The position numbers and the translations under genes are program-made. The notes beneath the pieces are model-generated. The model had not been told where the DNA came from. It saw nothing but the letters and a program-made list of their open reading frames with translations, and did no database searches. Shown piece by piece: positions 8,320 through 17,478 of a stretch of 64,000 bases of DNA. Source of the stretch: Geobacillus thermocatenulatus (lineage in GTDB: Bacteria; Bacillota; Bacilli; Bacillales; Anoxybacillaceae). Each line of letters begins with the position of its first letter. Positions within the stretch are counted from its first letter, which is position 1. Location of the stretch: the NCBI RefSeq assembly GCF_002217655.1, contig NZ_NEWK01000001.1:1622001-1686000 (forward strand). The letters are read 5' to 3'.

Positions 8320-9681
8320 TTGAAAACAACGATCACTCTAATGGGGAAAACGTATCAATTTAAAGGTTTAAAGGAAATTATGGCAAAAGCAAATGAAGAA
8401 AAATCTGGCGACCAGCTGGCAGGCATTCATGCCCAAGATGCACAAGAACGCATTGCAGCGAGACATGTTTTATCAGACCTAACCCTTGCTGATATTCGAA
8501 ACAACCCTCTTTTGCCGCCCGAGGAAGATGAAGTGTCGCGTGTCATCGAGGAAGGAGTTAATGAAAAAATTTATGCATCCATTCGAAATTGGACAGTTGC
8601 GGAACTTCGTGAGTACCTTTTGTCCCCGAACGTCACGAACAATGAAATCTCTCATATCCGTAGAGGGTTAACAAGCGAAATGATCGCGGCTGTAACAAAG
8701 ATTATGACAAACTTAGATTTGATACAAGCTGCATCAAAAATTACGGTAGAAACGCGTTGCAACACAACAATCGGCCAAAAGGGGCGATTGGCGGGAAGAG
8801 CGCAGCCCAATCACCCGAATGATCATTTACAAGGAATCAAGGCAGCCATTTTCGAAGCTTTGAGTTATGGTGTTGGAGATGCTGTTATTGGAATTAATCC
8901 TGTAATCGATACAGCAGATAGTGTAAAAGCCATTTTAAATATGACAAAAGAATTGATGGAGAAATGGGGTATTCCTACACAAAACTGTGTTTTAGCGCAT
9001 GTCACGACGCAGATGCGAGCAATCAAACAAGGAGGAACAGCAGATTTATTGTTCCAAAGCTTGGCCGGTACAGAACTGGGAAACAAAGCATTTGGCATTA
9101 GTGTGGAATTGCTAGATGAAGCAAATGAATTAATCTTAAAAGAGGGGACGGCCGCTGGTCCAAATGTATGGTATTTCGAAACAGGACAGGGGTCAGAACT
9201 ATCCGCAGATGCCCACCATGGTATAGATCAATTAACATTAGAAGCTAGGTGCTATGGGCTGGCGAAACGATATAATCCGTTTATGGTAAATACGGTAGTG
9301 GGCTTTATTGGTCCGGAGTATTTATACAACAGTAAGCAAGTTATTCGCGCGGGACTTGAGGATCACTTTATGGGGAAACTTCATGGTTTGCCGATGGGAG
9401 TAGATGTTTGTTACACCAATCATATGAAAGCAGACCAAAATGACATGGAAAACTTAGCCGTTCTGCTCGTTGCAGCAGGTGTGAACTTTTTGATTGGGGT
9501 GGCGATGGCAGATGACTGTATGCTAAATTATCAATCTCTTAGTTTCCATGATATTGCTACATTAAGGGAGTTGCTCCATATGCGGCCCGCTCCGGAGTTC
9601 GAGCGATGGTTAGAAAAAATGGGAATTATGGAGAACGGAAAGTTAACATCAATGGCTGGTGATCCCACTTTATTTTTATAA
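8320..9681 (+). CDS. eutB: Ethanolamine ammonia-lyase large subunit EutB
   Basis: The catalytic TIM-barrel subunit of adenosylcobalamin-dependent ethanolamine ammonia-lyase, which converts ethanolamine to acetaldehyde and ammonia. At 453 residues it is full length. Recognisable stretches include GRAQPNHPNDHLQGIKAAIFEALSYG, VGDAVIGINPV and the cobalamin/substrate-site segment FETGQGSELSADAHHGIDQ. The TTG start is well supported by GGAGGTGAT just upstream, which overlaps the end of eutA. Confidence 0.96.
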   Translation: MKTTITLMGKTYQFKGLKEIMAKANEEKSGDQLAGIHAQDAQERIAARHVLSDLTLADIRNNPLLPPEEDEVSRVIEEGVNEKIYASIRNWTVAELREYLLSPNVTNNEISHIRRGLTSEMIAAVTKIMTNLDLIQAASKITVETRCNTTIGQKGRLAGRAQPNHPNDHLQGIKAAIFEALSYGVGDAVIGINPVIDTADSVKAILNMTKELMEKWGIPTQNCVLAHVTTQMRAIKQGGTADLLFQSLAGTELGNKAFGISVELLDEANELILKEGTAAGPNVWYFETGQGSELSADAHHGIDQLTLEARCYGLAKRYNPFMVNTVVGFIGPEYLYNSKQVIRAGLEDHFMGKLHGLPMGVDVCYTNHMKADQNDMENLAVLLVAAGVNFLIGVAMADDCMLNYQSLSFHDIATLRELLHMRPAPEFERWLEKMGIMENGKLTSMAGDPTLFL

Positions 9682-9708
9682 AGTTCTGAAGGCGGGTGAT
9701 TTGCGAAA

Positions 9709-10566
9709 ATGAATCAAGTGGATATTCAACGAATTGTTGAGAAAGTGATGGTGGAATTAGAGACTAGAGTATCTCGACAATTAAAAGAAAACATTGATGA
9801 AAAAGAATGTGAAAAAAAGTTTCATTATACGACGTTTGATTGGTTAACCTCCGTTCCAAATCCGAAATTTCCTGAAGGAATTGACGAATTGCGAAAAGTC
9901 ACGCCCGCGCGTATAGGGGTATGGAGAACAGGAACACGCCCGTTGACTAAAACGATTTTAAAATTACAACTTGATCATGCCGCTGCCGTTGACGCTGTGA
10001 GTGGAGAAGTTCTTGATAGTTTACTTGAAGAATTTGGTTTATTTACGGTCGAGACTTGTTATGAAAACAAAGAAGTTTATTTAAAGAGACCAGACAAAGG
10101 ACGCGTTCTTACGGAAGAAGCAGTCAAAACCATTCAAGAAAAATGTGTGAAAAAACCTCAAGTACAAATTGTTGTTTCTGATGGATTAAGTGCAAGTGCG
10201 ATTGAAGCAAATCTTAGAGATATTTATCCAGCATTGTTGGATTCATTAAAGGTAAACGGGTTAACACAAGGAACTCCTTTTTTTGTTAAAGGTGGAAGAG
10301 TAGCATGTATGGATCATATCGGTGAAATTTTGCAACCAGAAGTACTCGTTCTTTTGATTGGAGAGAGACCGGGCCTTGTTTCTGCCAATTCCATGAGTGC
10401 GTATATGTGCTATAGACCGAGAAAAGGAACAGTAGAGTCAGACAGAACTGTGGTTTCCAATATTCATTCAGGAGGCACACCTCCCGTTGAAGCCGGTGCC
10501 TATATTGGTACGGTTTTAAGAAAAATGATTGAGCAAAAAGCTAGTGGGGTGCGTCTAGAGCTATAG
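9709..10566 (+). CDS. eutC: Ethanolamine ammonia-lyase small subunit EutC
   Basis: The smaller subunit that completes the cobalamin-binding site of the lyase. The 285-residue protein has a charged, probably flexible N-terminus (residues 1-45), then ARIGVWRTGTRPLTKTILKLQLDHAAAVDAV, IVVSDGLSASAIEAN and LLIGERPGLVSANSMSAYMCYRP, all family hallmarks. It starts 27 bases after eutB. The charged N-terminus may act as the encapsulation signal, as in other EutC proteins; that is inference. Confidence 0.95.
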   Translation: MNQVDIQRIVEKVMVELETRVSRQLKENIDEKECEKKFHYTTFDWLTSVPNPKFPEGIDELRKVTPARIGVWRTGTRPLTKTILKLQLDHAAAVDAVSGEVLDSLLEEFGLFTVETCYENKEVYLKRPDKGRVLTEEAVKTIQEKCVKKPQVQIVVSDGLSASAIEANLRDIYPALLDSLKVNGLTQGTPFFVKGGRVACMDHIGEILQPEVLVLLIGERPGLVSANSMSAYMCYRPRKGTVESDRTVVSNIHSGGTPPVEAGAYIGTVLRKMIEQKASGVRLEL

Positions 10567-10592
10567 TAATCATTTGAAGGGGGAAGGATAGC

Positions 10593-11990
10593 ATGGCCAA
10601 CAATACGAATAACCATTTGCATAAAGAGTTAAAACCCATTCATTTATGGGGTATTGCAGTCGGAATGGTGATTTCAGGTCAGTATTTCGGGTGGAATTAC
10701 GGATTTGAGCAAGGTGGAACGATAGGATTAGCGATTGCTGCGATTATTGTGACTGTTTTTTATACGACTTTTATATTTAGCTATTCAGAGCTTTCTACAT
10801 CTATTCCCCATGCTGGAGGGCCATCGGCCTATGCAAGAAAAGCAATGGGCCCTTATATGGGGTTTATGACGGGGTTAGCATGTTTACTTGAATTTGTTTT
10901 TGCTCCACCGGCCATTGCTGTAGCAACAGGAGCCTATATTAACTTTTTATTTCCAAGTATTAATGCTGTGTATGCTACAGTAGCCGTTTTTTTATTCTTT
11001 ATTTTCATTAATCTTATAGGAGTAAAAGGGGCTGCGATCATTGAACTGGTAGCTACGGTTTTAGCCTTGATTGGCTTAGGCGTTTACTATGTTGCTGGAC
11101 TGCCTCATGTAAATGGCTCAGCCATATTTAGCAACATGTCAGCTTTTAAAGGTTGGACAGGAATATTTGCCTCTATTCCTTTTGCTATTTGGTTTTTCCT
11201 TGCTATTGAGGGGGGAGCGATGGCAGCAGAAGAGGTGCGTAATCCCAAAAAGGATATACCAAAAGGATTTATTTCGGGAATCTTGACATTAGCAGTTGCA
11301 ACCGTTCTTACGTTGCTTGTAACAGCCGGGCTTGGTGGAGGAGAAGGAAAACCTGCTGATTATCCGCTTCCTCAAGCTCTAGCCAGTGTTTATGGTGAAG
11401 AACATATTTTGCCTAAAACAGTCGCTATCATTGGTTTGTTTGGATTGATTGCAAGCTTACATGGCATAATTATTGGCTACTCTAGACAAACGTTTGCATT
11501 AGCCAGAGCAGGGTACCTCCCTGGATTTTTAGCTAGCTTATCGAAAAGAGGGGTTCCACATTGGGGATTAATTGTACCTGGCATCATAGGAGTAGCTAGT
11601 GCCGGTTCTGCCAGCTTTGCCAATGCATTGATCATTTTATCTGTATTTGGTGCGATTACGATGTATTGTTTGAGTCTCATATCGCTCTTTATATTAAGAA
11701 AAAAGGAACCGCATATGGAGCGACCGTTCAAGGTGAGTTACCCAGTTGTTCCAGGAATCGCACTCTTTTTAGGGATTGTTTCGTTCTTTTGCGTACTGAA
11801 GTACAGTGTGTTAACTACTAATTTGCCGTTTTTTGGAATCGAAATCCCATTAATCGCTATCATTTTGTTCGTATTTGGCCTGGGCAGCGCTTATTACTTT
11901 TTAATAGGTTCGAAGAAAATTCGCCCAATATCCGAAGAATTTGTATCGATCGAAGATATCGCTTCTAGCCAAAAAAATGCATCGTTGTAA
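10593..11990 (+). CDS. eat: Ethanolamine permease (APC superfamily, Eat type)
   Basis: A 465-residue inner-membrane carrier with about twelve hydrophobic segments. It begins LKPIHLWGIAVGMVISGQYFGWNYGFEQGG, which matches the start of APC-family ethanolamine permeases. A conserved ESGGxxA-like stretch appears as AIEGGAMAAEEVRNPKKDIPKG near residue 200. It lies 26 bases after eutC with GGGGGAAGG as ribosome site, so it is probably the uptake system of this operon in place of EutH. Confidence 0.88.
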   Translation: MANNTNNHLHKELKPIHLWGIAVGMVISGQYFGWNYGFEQGGTIGLAIAAIIVTVFYTTFIFSYSELSTSIPHAGGPSAYARKAMGPYMGFMTGLACLLEFVFAPPAIAVATGAYINFLFPSINAVYATVAVFLFFIFINLIGVKGAAIIELVATVLALIGLGVYYVAGLPHVNGSAIFSNMSAFKGWTGIFASIPFAIWFFLAIEGGAMAAEEVRNPKKDIPKGFISGILTLAVATVLTLLVTAGLGGGEGKPADYPLPQALASVYGEEHILPKTVAIIGLFGLIASLHGIIIGYSRQTFALARAGYLPGFLASLSKRGVPHWGLIVPGIIGVASAGSASFANALIILSVFGAITMYCLSLISLFILRKKEPHMERPFKVSYPVVPGIALFLGIVSFFCVLKYSVLTTNLPFFGIEIPLIAIILFVFGLGSAYYFLIGSKKIRPISEEFVSIEDIASSQKNASL

Positions 11991-12012
11991 TTTATTGCGG
12001 GAGGGAAGATGA

Positions 12013-12789
12013 ATGGTGGTTCGACTAGAGCGAAAAGGAAGATTTTGTACGATTATTCTTAGTCGGCCGGAAGTGAGGAACGCGGTTGACCGCGAAACAG
12101 CTGAGCAGTTGGCACATGCTTTCCGAACCTTCGAGCAAGATGATGATTTATATGTTGCGGTGCTATGGGGGGAAGGAGGGAATTTTTGTGCAGGAGCCGA
12201 TTTGAAAGCGCTTTCTGAGGGAGATGAACAAAGAGTTAACCGTTTAAACATAGACATGAGCCAAGATGGCCCAATGGGGCCGACAAGAATGAGATTAGGA
12301 AAACCAGTTATTGCTGCAGTAGCGGGATAAGCGGTGGCAGGAGGCCTAGAGCTTGCCTGTTGGTGTGATTTACGTGTTGTCGAGGAAGATGCGGTGTTTG
12401 GAGTTTTTTGCCGGCGTTTCGGCGTCCCTCTCATCGATGGGGGCACTCAGCGCCTTTCACGCCTAATCGGTATGAGCAGAGCTTTAGACTTAATTTTAAC
12501 GGGACGCCCGGTAGGGGCAGAAGAAGCGTTAATGATTGGTTTAGCGAATCGTGTTGTCCCTACTGGCCAAGCAAGAATAGAAGCGGAGAAGTTGGCAGAA
12601 CAAATAGCGAGTTTTCCGCAAATTTGTTTACGCAGTGATCGGCAAGCTGTTTACGAAGGAATAGGTTTGGACTTGCAAAAGGCAATGGAGTTGGAATTCC
12701 AATTGGGCATGAAAGTGATCCAAAGTGGTGAAACGAGACAAGGCGCCCAGCGTTTTTGTGAGGGAGAAGGAAGACACGGGCGATTCTAA
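12013..12789 (+). pseudogene. Enoyl-CoA hydratase/isomerase family gene broken by one in-frame stop
   Basis: The two halves (105 codons, then 151 codons) are in the same frame and are separated only by TAA at 12328-12330. Together they make an uninterrupted crotonase-fold protein of about 258 residues. The first half has WGEGGNFCAGADLKAL (oxyanion hole), the second begins AVAGGLELA, and the end GAQRFCEGEGRHGRF is the normal family terminus. In relatives the interrupted position is usually an aromatic residue (GYAVAGG), so a single TAT-to-TAA change would explain it. Either it is a recent pseudogene, the stop is read through, or the base is a sequencing error. A clear ribosome site (GGGAGGGAAG) precedes the start. 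Confidence 0.82.
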
Positions 12790-12834
12790 TTGTTTTTGCC
12801 AGACAAAATAACGATGAAAAAAGGGGTTTATGAT

Positions 12835-12909
12835 ATGCATGCACGCGAATTAATTCAAAGAGGCGCAAAATATTATGCGAATCATATAGTTACCCGTGGT
12901 GCTAGTTGA
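12835..12909 (+). pseudogene. Remnant of an acyl-CoA synthetase 5' end
   Basis: A 24-codon frame, MHARELIQRGAKYYANHIVT and four more residues, stops at TGA 12907. The opening closely resembles the start of AMP-forming long-chain acyl-CoA ligases (ARELIRRGAKYYAN pattern). AAAAAAGGGG lies upstream as a possible ribosome site. Nothing recognisable of the enzyme follows, so only the first few percent of the gene remains. With the broken crotonase just upstream it suggests a decayed acyl-CoA metabolic unit. Confidence 0.55.
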
Positions 12910-13375
12910 ACGCTAGCGCTCAAATGGCAGCCTATTGCTTTTGAAACTTGGACCGACCTGCAGGAACATGAAAGTGCTCTTGCATGGGGATTCTCCTTTC
13001 CAATGTTTGATTGTACTTTCATTTTAAGGGGATTCTCATGCAAGGGCTATTTTTATGCTTGTTTGAGTTTATCTAGCGCCACGGGTTTTACACATTTTGG
13101 AGTTCGGGTATTTTCAGGATGCAAACAATTTGAAACGTTAATGTTTACGCTCTGTTATGGAACTAGCTGGTATTTTACCGACTGTTGGGTGATTGAGCAA
13201 CATCACTTCCGGACTTATCCGTGGATTCAGGAAGTGGTTGGTTGTTCGGTCTTCTGTTACGCCTTGGCTTGCCTCCGGCAGTTAGGAAAAGTGGACAACA
13301 CGCTTTAGGATCAACAATATGTTAAACCTTCCAGTTGCATTTATATATAGAAGGTTAAACGTTGTATCGGCCGTG
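12910..13375. other. Non-coding or degenerate stretch
   Basis: No convincing gene on either strand. A 101-codon plus-strand frame at 13003-13308 has unusual composition (many Cys, Phe and Trp), lacks a good ribosome site and matches nothing I know. GGGGATTCTC occurs at 12986-12995 and again at 13028-13037, flanked by CTTGCATG (12979) and its complement CATGCAAG (13037). An imperfect inverted repeat (11-base arms, one mismatch) lies at 13321-13331/13350-13360. It looks like the remains of rearrangement at the boundary between the AT-rich eut region and GC-richer backbone. Confidence 0.5.
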
Positions 13376-13870
13376 TTACTCCACCTTCTTCAGCAAATAC
13401 ATCTCCTCCTCCACTTTCGCGATGCGGCCAAGTTGATAATCAAGCCGTTGATGAATGAGGGAGATGTCTTTTTTTGTCGCCATTTGCTCGCGGAGTCGGG
13501 AAAGATCGTCTTTTGTGGCCATCTGCTCGCGAATGGCGGCCATGTCTCCGCGGAGGTTGGCGATTTCATGGCGCATGCCGTCTTGGATGCTGCGCTGTTC
13601 GAGTTGATTGTCGCGGATCGCTTTGATCATGTCCGTGTTTTCTTTCATCTGCTCCTTCAGCCAGCGCAGCTCTTCTTCCTGCTTGTCCATCCGTTGCTCC
13701 AGTTTGTCCATCCGCTGTTCAAACGTATCCATCCGTTGTTCCAGTTTGTCCATTCGTTGTTCCAGTTGACCCAATTTTTGCTTCACCGTTTGCATGTCTT
13801 GCTTCAGGACGGACATGTCATCGACAAGTCCTTGAACAAGTGTGGTTAACTGCCGCAACAGCTCTTCCAT
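13376..13870 (-). CDS. Coiled-coil protein with LEQRMDK heptad repeats, unknown function
   Basis: A 164-residue hydrophilic protein that should be almost entirely coiled coil. Residues of about 35-65 are tandem copies of the heptad LEQRMDK/FEQRMDT, encoded by near-identical 21-base repeats. A second short repeat, REQMATKDDLSRL / REQMATKKDISLI, lies near residue 120-145. There is no signal peptide or membrane segment. A strong AGGAGG is just upstream of the ATG (13868-13870). Proteins of this type are common in Geobacillus without known role. The repeats make its length prone to change by slippage. Confidence 0.75.
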   Translation of the reverse strand: MEELLRQLTTLVQGLVDDMSVLKQDMQTVKQKLGQLEQRMDKLEQRMDTFEQRMDKLEQRMDKQEEELRWLKEQMKENTDMIKAIRDNQLEQRSIQDGMRHEIANLRGDMAAIREQMATKDDLSRLREQMATKKDISLIHQRLDYQLGRIAKVEEEMYLLKKVE

Positions 13871-14104
13871 GAAGAAACCTCCTTATCGAGAGGGGATTTT
13901 GCTTGGGGCGTTTCAATCATGAAACGTGAGGAGTCCGAGATGTGGAAATAGAGGGGGCGCCTGCAAGCTCATTATATCATGGCTTGGCTAGGCCATCACT
14001 CCTAAATTGAGGGGGAAGGAAAGGGATAAATAGGGTGTGTGTTGAATATGTGTTTAGCAGAAGTTTTGGCAGTTTGAAGAAAATAGATGGATAGGAGAGG
14101 GAGC

Positions 14105-15262
14105 ATGAACGGATGGATGAAGGGGAAAAATGCGGCGCTTCTGTGTATGGCGTCCGTCTTTTTATTTTCCTGCAACAATGCGGCTGATCGCGGCGCCGAG
14201 GAAGTGCTGGCGGCGCCAAATGAACCGGCGGGGCAAACCATCGAGCATCCACCGCTGCCGGGTCCTGTCGACAAAGCGGCGCTGGCGCTCGCTGCAACGA
14301 AACAAGCGGCGCCGAAACCGAGCGAGGTGCGCATCGTCGTGAGCGCGGCAGGAGATGTGACGCTCGGGCGCGATGAAAATTATGGCTATGCGTATTCGTT
14401 TGATGAAGAAGCAAAGAAGCACGGCTTGCGCTATTTTACGAAATACATTGAGCCGATCTTCAAAAAGGACGATTTTACGACCGTCAATTTGGAAACGACG
14501 CTGACAACCTCGACGCGCAAGGCAAGCAAGACATTTCGTTTCCGCGGCCACCCGAGCTATGCGAAAATTTTGACCTACGCCGGCATTGATGCGGTGAATC
14601 TGGCCAATAATCATACATACGATTATTTGCAAAAAGGGTATAACGATACGATCGCCAATCTAAAAAAAGAAAAGATCGGTTATTTCGGCCGGACGCTTCG
14701 GCTGATGAAAACTGTCAAGGGCATTCAAATTGGAACGCTCGGCTATGAAGGCTGGAGCAATACAAGCACATTGCGCAAACAAATTGCTGGTGACATTCGC
14801 GCCTTGCGGAACCAAGGAGCCGATCTCGTCCTCGTTCATTTTCATTGGGGAGTCGAACGAAGCTATGTGCCAAACAGCACCCAAAAGGCGTTCGGGCGCT
14901 TTGCGATTGACAGCGGCGCTGATTTGGTCGTCGGCCATCATCCGCACGTCATTCAAGGGATTGAGGAGTATAAAGGGAAGTTCATCGTCTACAGCCTCGG
15001 CAATTTTATGTTCGGCGGAAACAAAAACCCGAGCGACAAAGATACGTTTGTTTTCCAGCAGGTGTTTTCTTTTCAAAACGGCAAGCGGACGGCCAAAAAA
15101 GAAATCCGCGTCATCCCATTTCGCATTTCATCGGTGACGACAAGGAACAATTATCAGCCGATGCCGTTAGCCGGAGGGGAAGCAGCCCGAGTGAAACGGA
15201 AAATTGTCTCGCTGTCGGCGAAAATCAAAAAGCCGACTTGGACCGCGTACGAGGTCAAATGA
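14105..15262 (+). CDS. CapA-family (poly-gamma-glutamate capsule type) exported lipoprotein
   Basis: A 385-residue protein with a short N-terminal hydrophobic segment ending in FLFSC, a plausible lipobox, then a low-complexity linker and the PGA_cap metallophosphatase-like domain (from about residue 80). Visible motifs are SAAGDVTLGRD, NLETTL, LANNHTYDY, VHFHWGVE and VVGHHPHVIQG, which together form the metal site. The start at 14105 is chosen because AGGAGAGGG (14093-14101) precedes it; an ATG at 14087 overlaps that site. It is followed by a terminator and appears to be a single-gene unit. Confidence 0.85.
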   Translation: MNGWMKGKNAALLCMASVFLFSCNNAADRGAEEVLAAPNEPAGQTIEHPPLPGPVDKAALALAATKQAAPKPSEVRIVVSAAGDVTLGRDENYGYAYSFDEEAKKHGLRYFTKYIEPIFKKDDFTTVNLETTLTTSTRKASKTFRFRGHPSYAKILTYAGIDAVNLANNHTYDYLQKGYNDTIANLKKEKIGYFGRTLRLMKTVKGIQIGTLGYEGWSNTSTLRKQIAGDIRALRNQGADLVLVHFHWGVERSYVPNSTQKAFGRFAIDSGADLVVGHHPHVIQGIEEYKGKFIVYSLGNFMFGGNKNPSDKDTFVFQQVFSFQNGKRTAKKEIRVIPFRISSVTTRNNYQPMPLAGGEAARVKRKIVSLSAKIKKPTWTAYEVK

Positions 15263-15271
15263 AAAAGGGAG

Positions 15272-15299
15272 GGTGTCTCGAAAGGGCGGGACACCTTTT
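15272..15299 (+). terminator. Rho-independent terminator after the CapA-like gene
   Basis: GGTGTC (15272-15277) pairs with GACACC (15290-15295), followed by TTTT. It lies about ten bases after the CapA-like stop codon. A very similar hairpin with the same flanks occurs at 55725-55760. Confidence 0.7.
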
Positions 15300-15621
15300 C
15301 TTATTGATGACACTATGTTGTATTTGTCGAAAAAGGCTGGCGGTTTGATGAAAAAGCAACCCAAAACCGGCTTTTCTGCTAGCAAACGCCCTGTTTCAAC
15401 GAAACCAATCATTTTTCGCCGCTCTTCTAAGGAAAACACCTTTTTGGGCTATCCCTTCGCCTGTTTTAGGCTTTACGGAACGATGGATGCGCATGCTCTT
15501 CTGCTTTTATCTTTTTGGCAGCAAGCCTTCGTGCGTTAACGTTTTCCATGTATGACTTCCCCTTAACAACGTATATTAACCGTTGAAACGGAAGCCGTTA
15601 GGCGAAGGAGGTGTGTGTTGA
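15300..15621. other. Intergenic stretch without a recognised gene
   Basis: Frames on both strands here are short and their products look unlike proteins (long basic or proline-rich runs). A minus-strand frame at about 15310-15439 gives a moderately protein-like product but lacks a clear ribosome site and resembles nothing I can name. The end of the stretch carries the ribosome site AAGGAGGTG of the next gene. Confidence 0.4.
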
Positions 15622-15939
15622 ATGAATCGTCTGTTTCAATGGTTTCGCATCCAGCGCAACCACCGTTTCTGGAATTCATGGTTGGCGCTTACCGGACGGC
15701 GGAGAAACAATGGCGCCATCTGGACGTTTGTCAGCTTAGGGGTAGGTGCGGCGGCCGCCGCGATGGTTGGCGCTAGAAGGAGATCGGGCATAGGGTGGAT
15801 GACGGCAGGACCGATGCAAAATATGATCCGCGGCCTAAACCGCTGGATGGGGCGGCGAATGGGCACGACGCGTGTTGCTCCGGCGGAGTTTGCCGAAGAA
15901 ATGGCTCCTTGGCGGCGAGACGGCCAAGGGAATCAGTAA
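15622..15939 (+). CDS. Small basic protein of unknown function with one hydrophobic segment
   Basis: A 105-residue protein, strongly basic and rich in Arg and Trp, with a single hydrophobic Ala/Gly/Val segment near residues 33-50 (WTFVSLGVGAAAAAMVGARR) that may span the membrane. GAAGGAGGTG lies at a good distance before the ATG, which supports expression. I do not recognise the family. It stands alone between a terminator-bearing region and the MBL-fold gene. Confidence 0.6.
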   Translation: MNRLFQWFRIQRNHRFWNSWLALTGRRRNNGAIWTFVSLGVGAAAAAMVGARRRSGIGWMTAGPMQNMIRGLNRWMGRRMGTTRVAPAEFAEEMAPWRRDGQGNQ

Positions 15940-16144
15940 CGGTTTTTATTCTTTTTGCGGGCTGGCAGTGCGGCGCTTAACAGCTTGTTCCTTGCCGCAT
16001 GCGGCCCGCCTTGTGTTTTGATCATGCGTCATTGCTTTTGGAAAAAGCAAAGGGGTAAGCGCCAGTTTGTAAACTGCGTGGTAAAAAGAAGGGGAAGGGC
16101 GGCCGGCGCTCTGTTTTTTTTGCGGCAGTCATTGGCATTTTCTC

Positions 16145-16173
16145 TTGAAAAACAAGGAAATTTGCACCATAAT
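16145..16173 (+). promoter_or_regulatory. Predicted sigma-A promoter of the MBL-fold gene
   Basis: TTGAAA (16145-16150) and CATAAT (16168-16173) are separated by exactly 17 bases. Transcription would start near 16180, about 90 bases ahead of the start codon at 16273. Upstream, from 15940, I see no gene. Confidence 0.55.
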
Positions 16174-16272
16174 AAAAGAAAATTCGAAATATAAAGATAT
16201 TGGAGTCTGTTGGCGAGCAGCTTGAACGGTAGTCGTCGATTGAGGGAAAGAATCAAGGGAGAGGGGAAAGAG

Positions 16273-17247
16273 ATGGCGCATGTCAACATTGAAGCGGTGG
16301 GGGATGGGGTATATCGTGTTCCGATTCCTGTCCCCTTCCCAATGAAATATGTGTATTGTTATGTATGCCGTGAAGCGGATGGTTGGAGTATAGTGGATGT
16401 TGGGTTCCGCTATATTGACGCGATTTCTGCTTGGGAAGCTGTCTTCCAACGACTAGGAATCAAGCCGCGGCACGTTCGCGCCATTTACATCACGCATTTT
16501 CATCCTGACCATTTTGGCTTGGCCGGTTGGATGCAACAGCAGACGGGGGCGCCTGTCTGGATCAGTGAGCCCGATTATGCGATGGCGGAACGGGTTTGGG
16601 GAGAAGAGAGTGTCCAGACAGGAGAGGTGGCGGCTCTGTTTCGCCGCCATGGCGTCCCAGACGGCCTTGTGGCGGACATCGAAGAGAGTATGGAGAAGTT
16701 GTCGCTCCGCGTTAGTCCGTTTCCTGTGTTAACGGTACTGGCTGACGATGAAATTGTGCTCGGCCAACGGCGGTGGACCGTCATTCCGGTTCCGGGGCAT
16801 AGCGATGGGCTGGTCAGTTTTTATCAGCCAGAGTCACGCCAGCTGCTTGTCTCTGATCATGTGCTTGACCGCATTACCCCAAACATCGGGGTATGGCCGG
16901 GCGCCCATCCGAATCCGCTCGAGCAATATTTTGTTTCGCTGCGCAATGTGGAGGCTCTCCATGTGGAGGTGGCTTTGCCTGCTCATGGCGCTGTCATCCG
17001 TCAATTTCGCGAGCGGATCCGTGATATTTTCCGCCATCACGAGCACCGGTTGAAAAAAATGAAAGCGTTGACAGAAAAGGGGCGCACCGCTTATGACATC
17101 GCTGATCTTGTGTTCGGCCATAAGCCGTTGACGGCGCATCAATGGCGGTTTGCGGTGGCGGAAACGTTGGCGCATTTGGAGTATTTAGTATCCATTGGCC
17201 AAGTACAAAAAGATGAGCGGAACGGCGTGTTCGTATATGAATCATGA
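16273..17247 (+). CDS. MBL-fold metallo-hydrolase
   Basis: A 324-residue protein of the metallo-beta-lactamase fold. The metal-binding motif THFHPDHFG lies at about residues 76-84 (HxHxDH pattern). Further ligand motifs are VPGHSDGLVSF and LPAHGAVI. A C-terminal extension with LTEKGRTAYDIADLVFG resembles the helical domain that follows the hydrolase fold in glyoxalase-II-like and RNase-Z-unrelated members. The ATG at 16273 follows GAGAGGGG. The substrate cannot be told from sequence; thioester or lactone hydrolysis are options. Confidence 0.8.
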   Translation: MAHVNIEAVGDGVYRVPIPVPFPMKYVYCYVCREADGWSIVDVGFRYIDAISAWEAVFQRLGIKPRHVRAIYITHFHPDHFGLAGWMQQQTGAPVWISEPDYAMAERVWGEESVQTGEVAALFRRHGVPDGLVADIEESMEKLSLRVSPFPVLTVLADDEIVLGQRRWTVIPVPGHSDGLVSFYQPESRQLLVSDHVLDRITPNIGVWPGAHPNPLEQYFVSLRNVEALHVEVALPAHGAVIRQFRERIRDIFRHHEHRLKKMKALTEKGRTAYDIADLVFGHKPLTAHQWRFAVAETLAHLEYLVSIGQVQKDERNGVFVYES

Positions 17248-17478
17248 TTGTCCTCTGCTATACGCGGAAAAGTCTCATGGGCAACGTTTTGCCCTTCACC
17301 CGGCCATGAAAATGACTGCTCAAGGCGCATGCATTTTCACGGAAAACAGCTGAAATTTTTGCATGTTGAGACAATTCGGTTTTGTGCTTCTCTTTGCACG
17401 GCCACGGTGTATAATAGAAAAAGGTAGGACCAGGAAATGCGAACGCGCCCTTGAAGGCTCGATGTGGAGATGAAACCG

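Noticed and set aside
13003-13308. 101-codon plus-strand frame
   Set aside because: Odd composition, no ribosome site, no family resemblance.
13319-13849. 176-codon frame rich in LFQFVHPL repeats
   Set aside because: It is the antisense reading of the heptad-repeat coiled-coil gene.
15204-15539. 111-codon frame after the CapA-like gene
   Set aside because: It begins inside the CapA-like gene, crosses its terminator and has no protein-like character.
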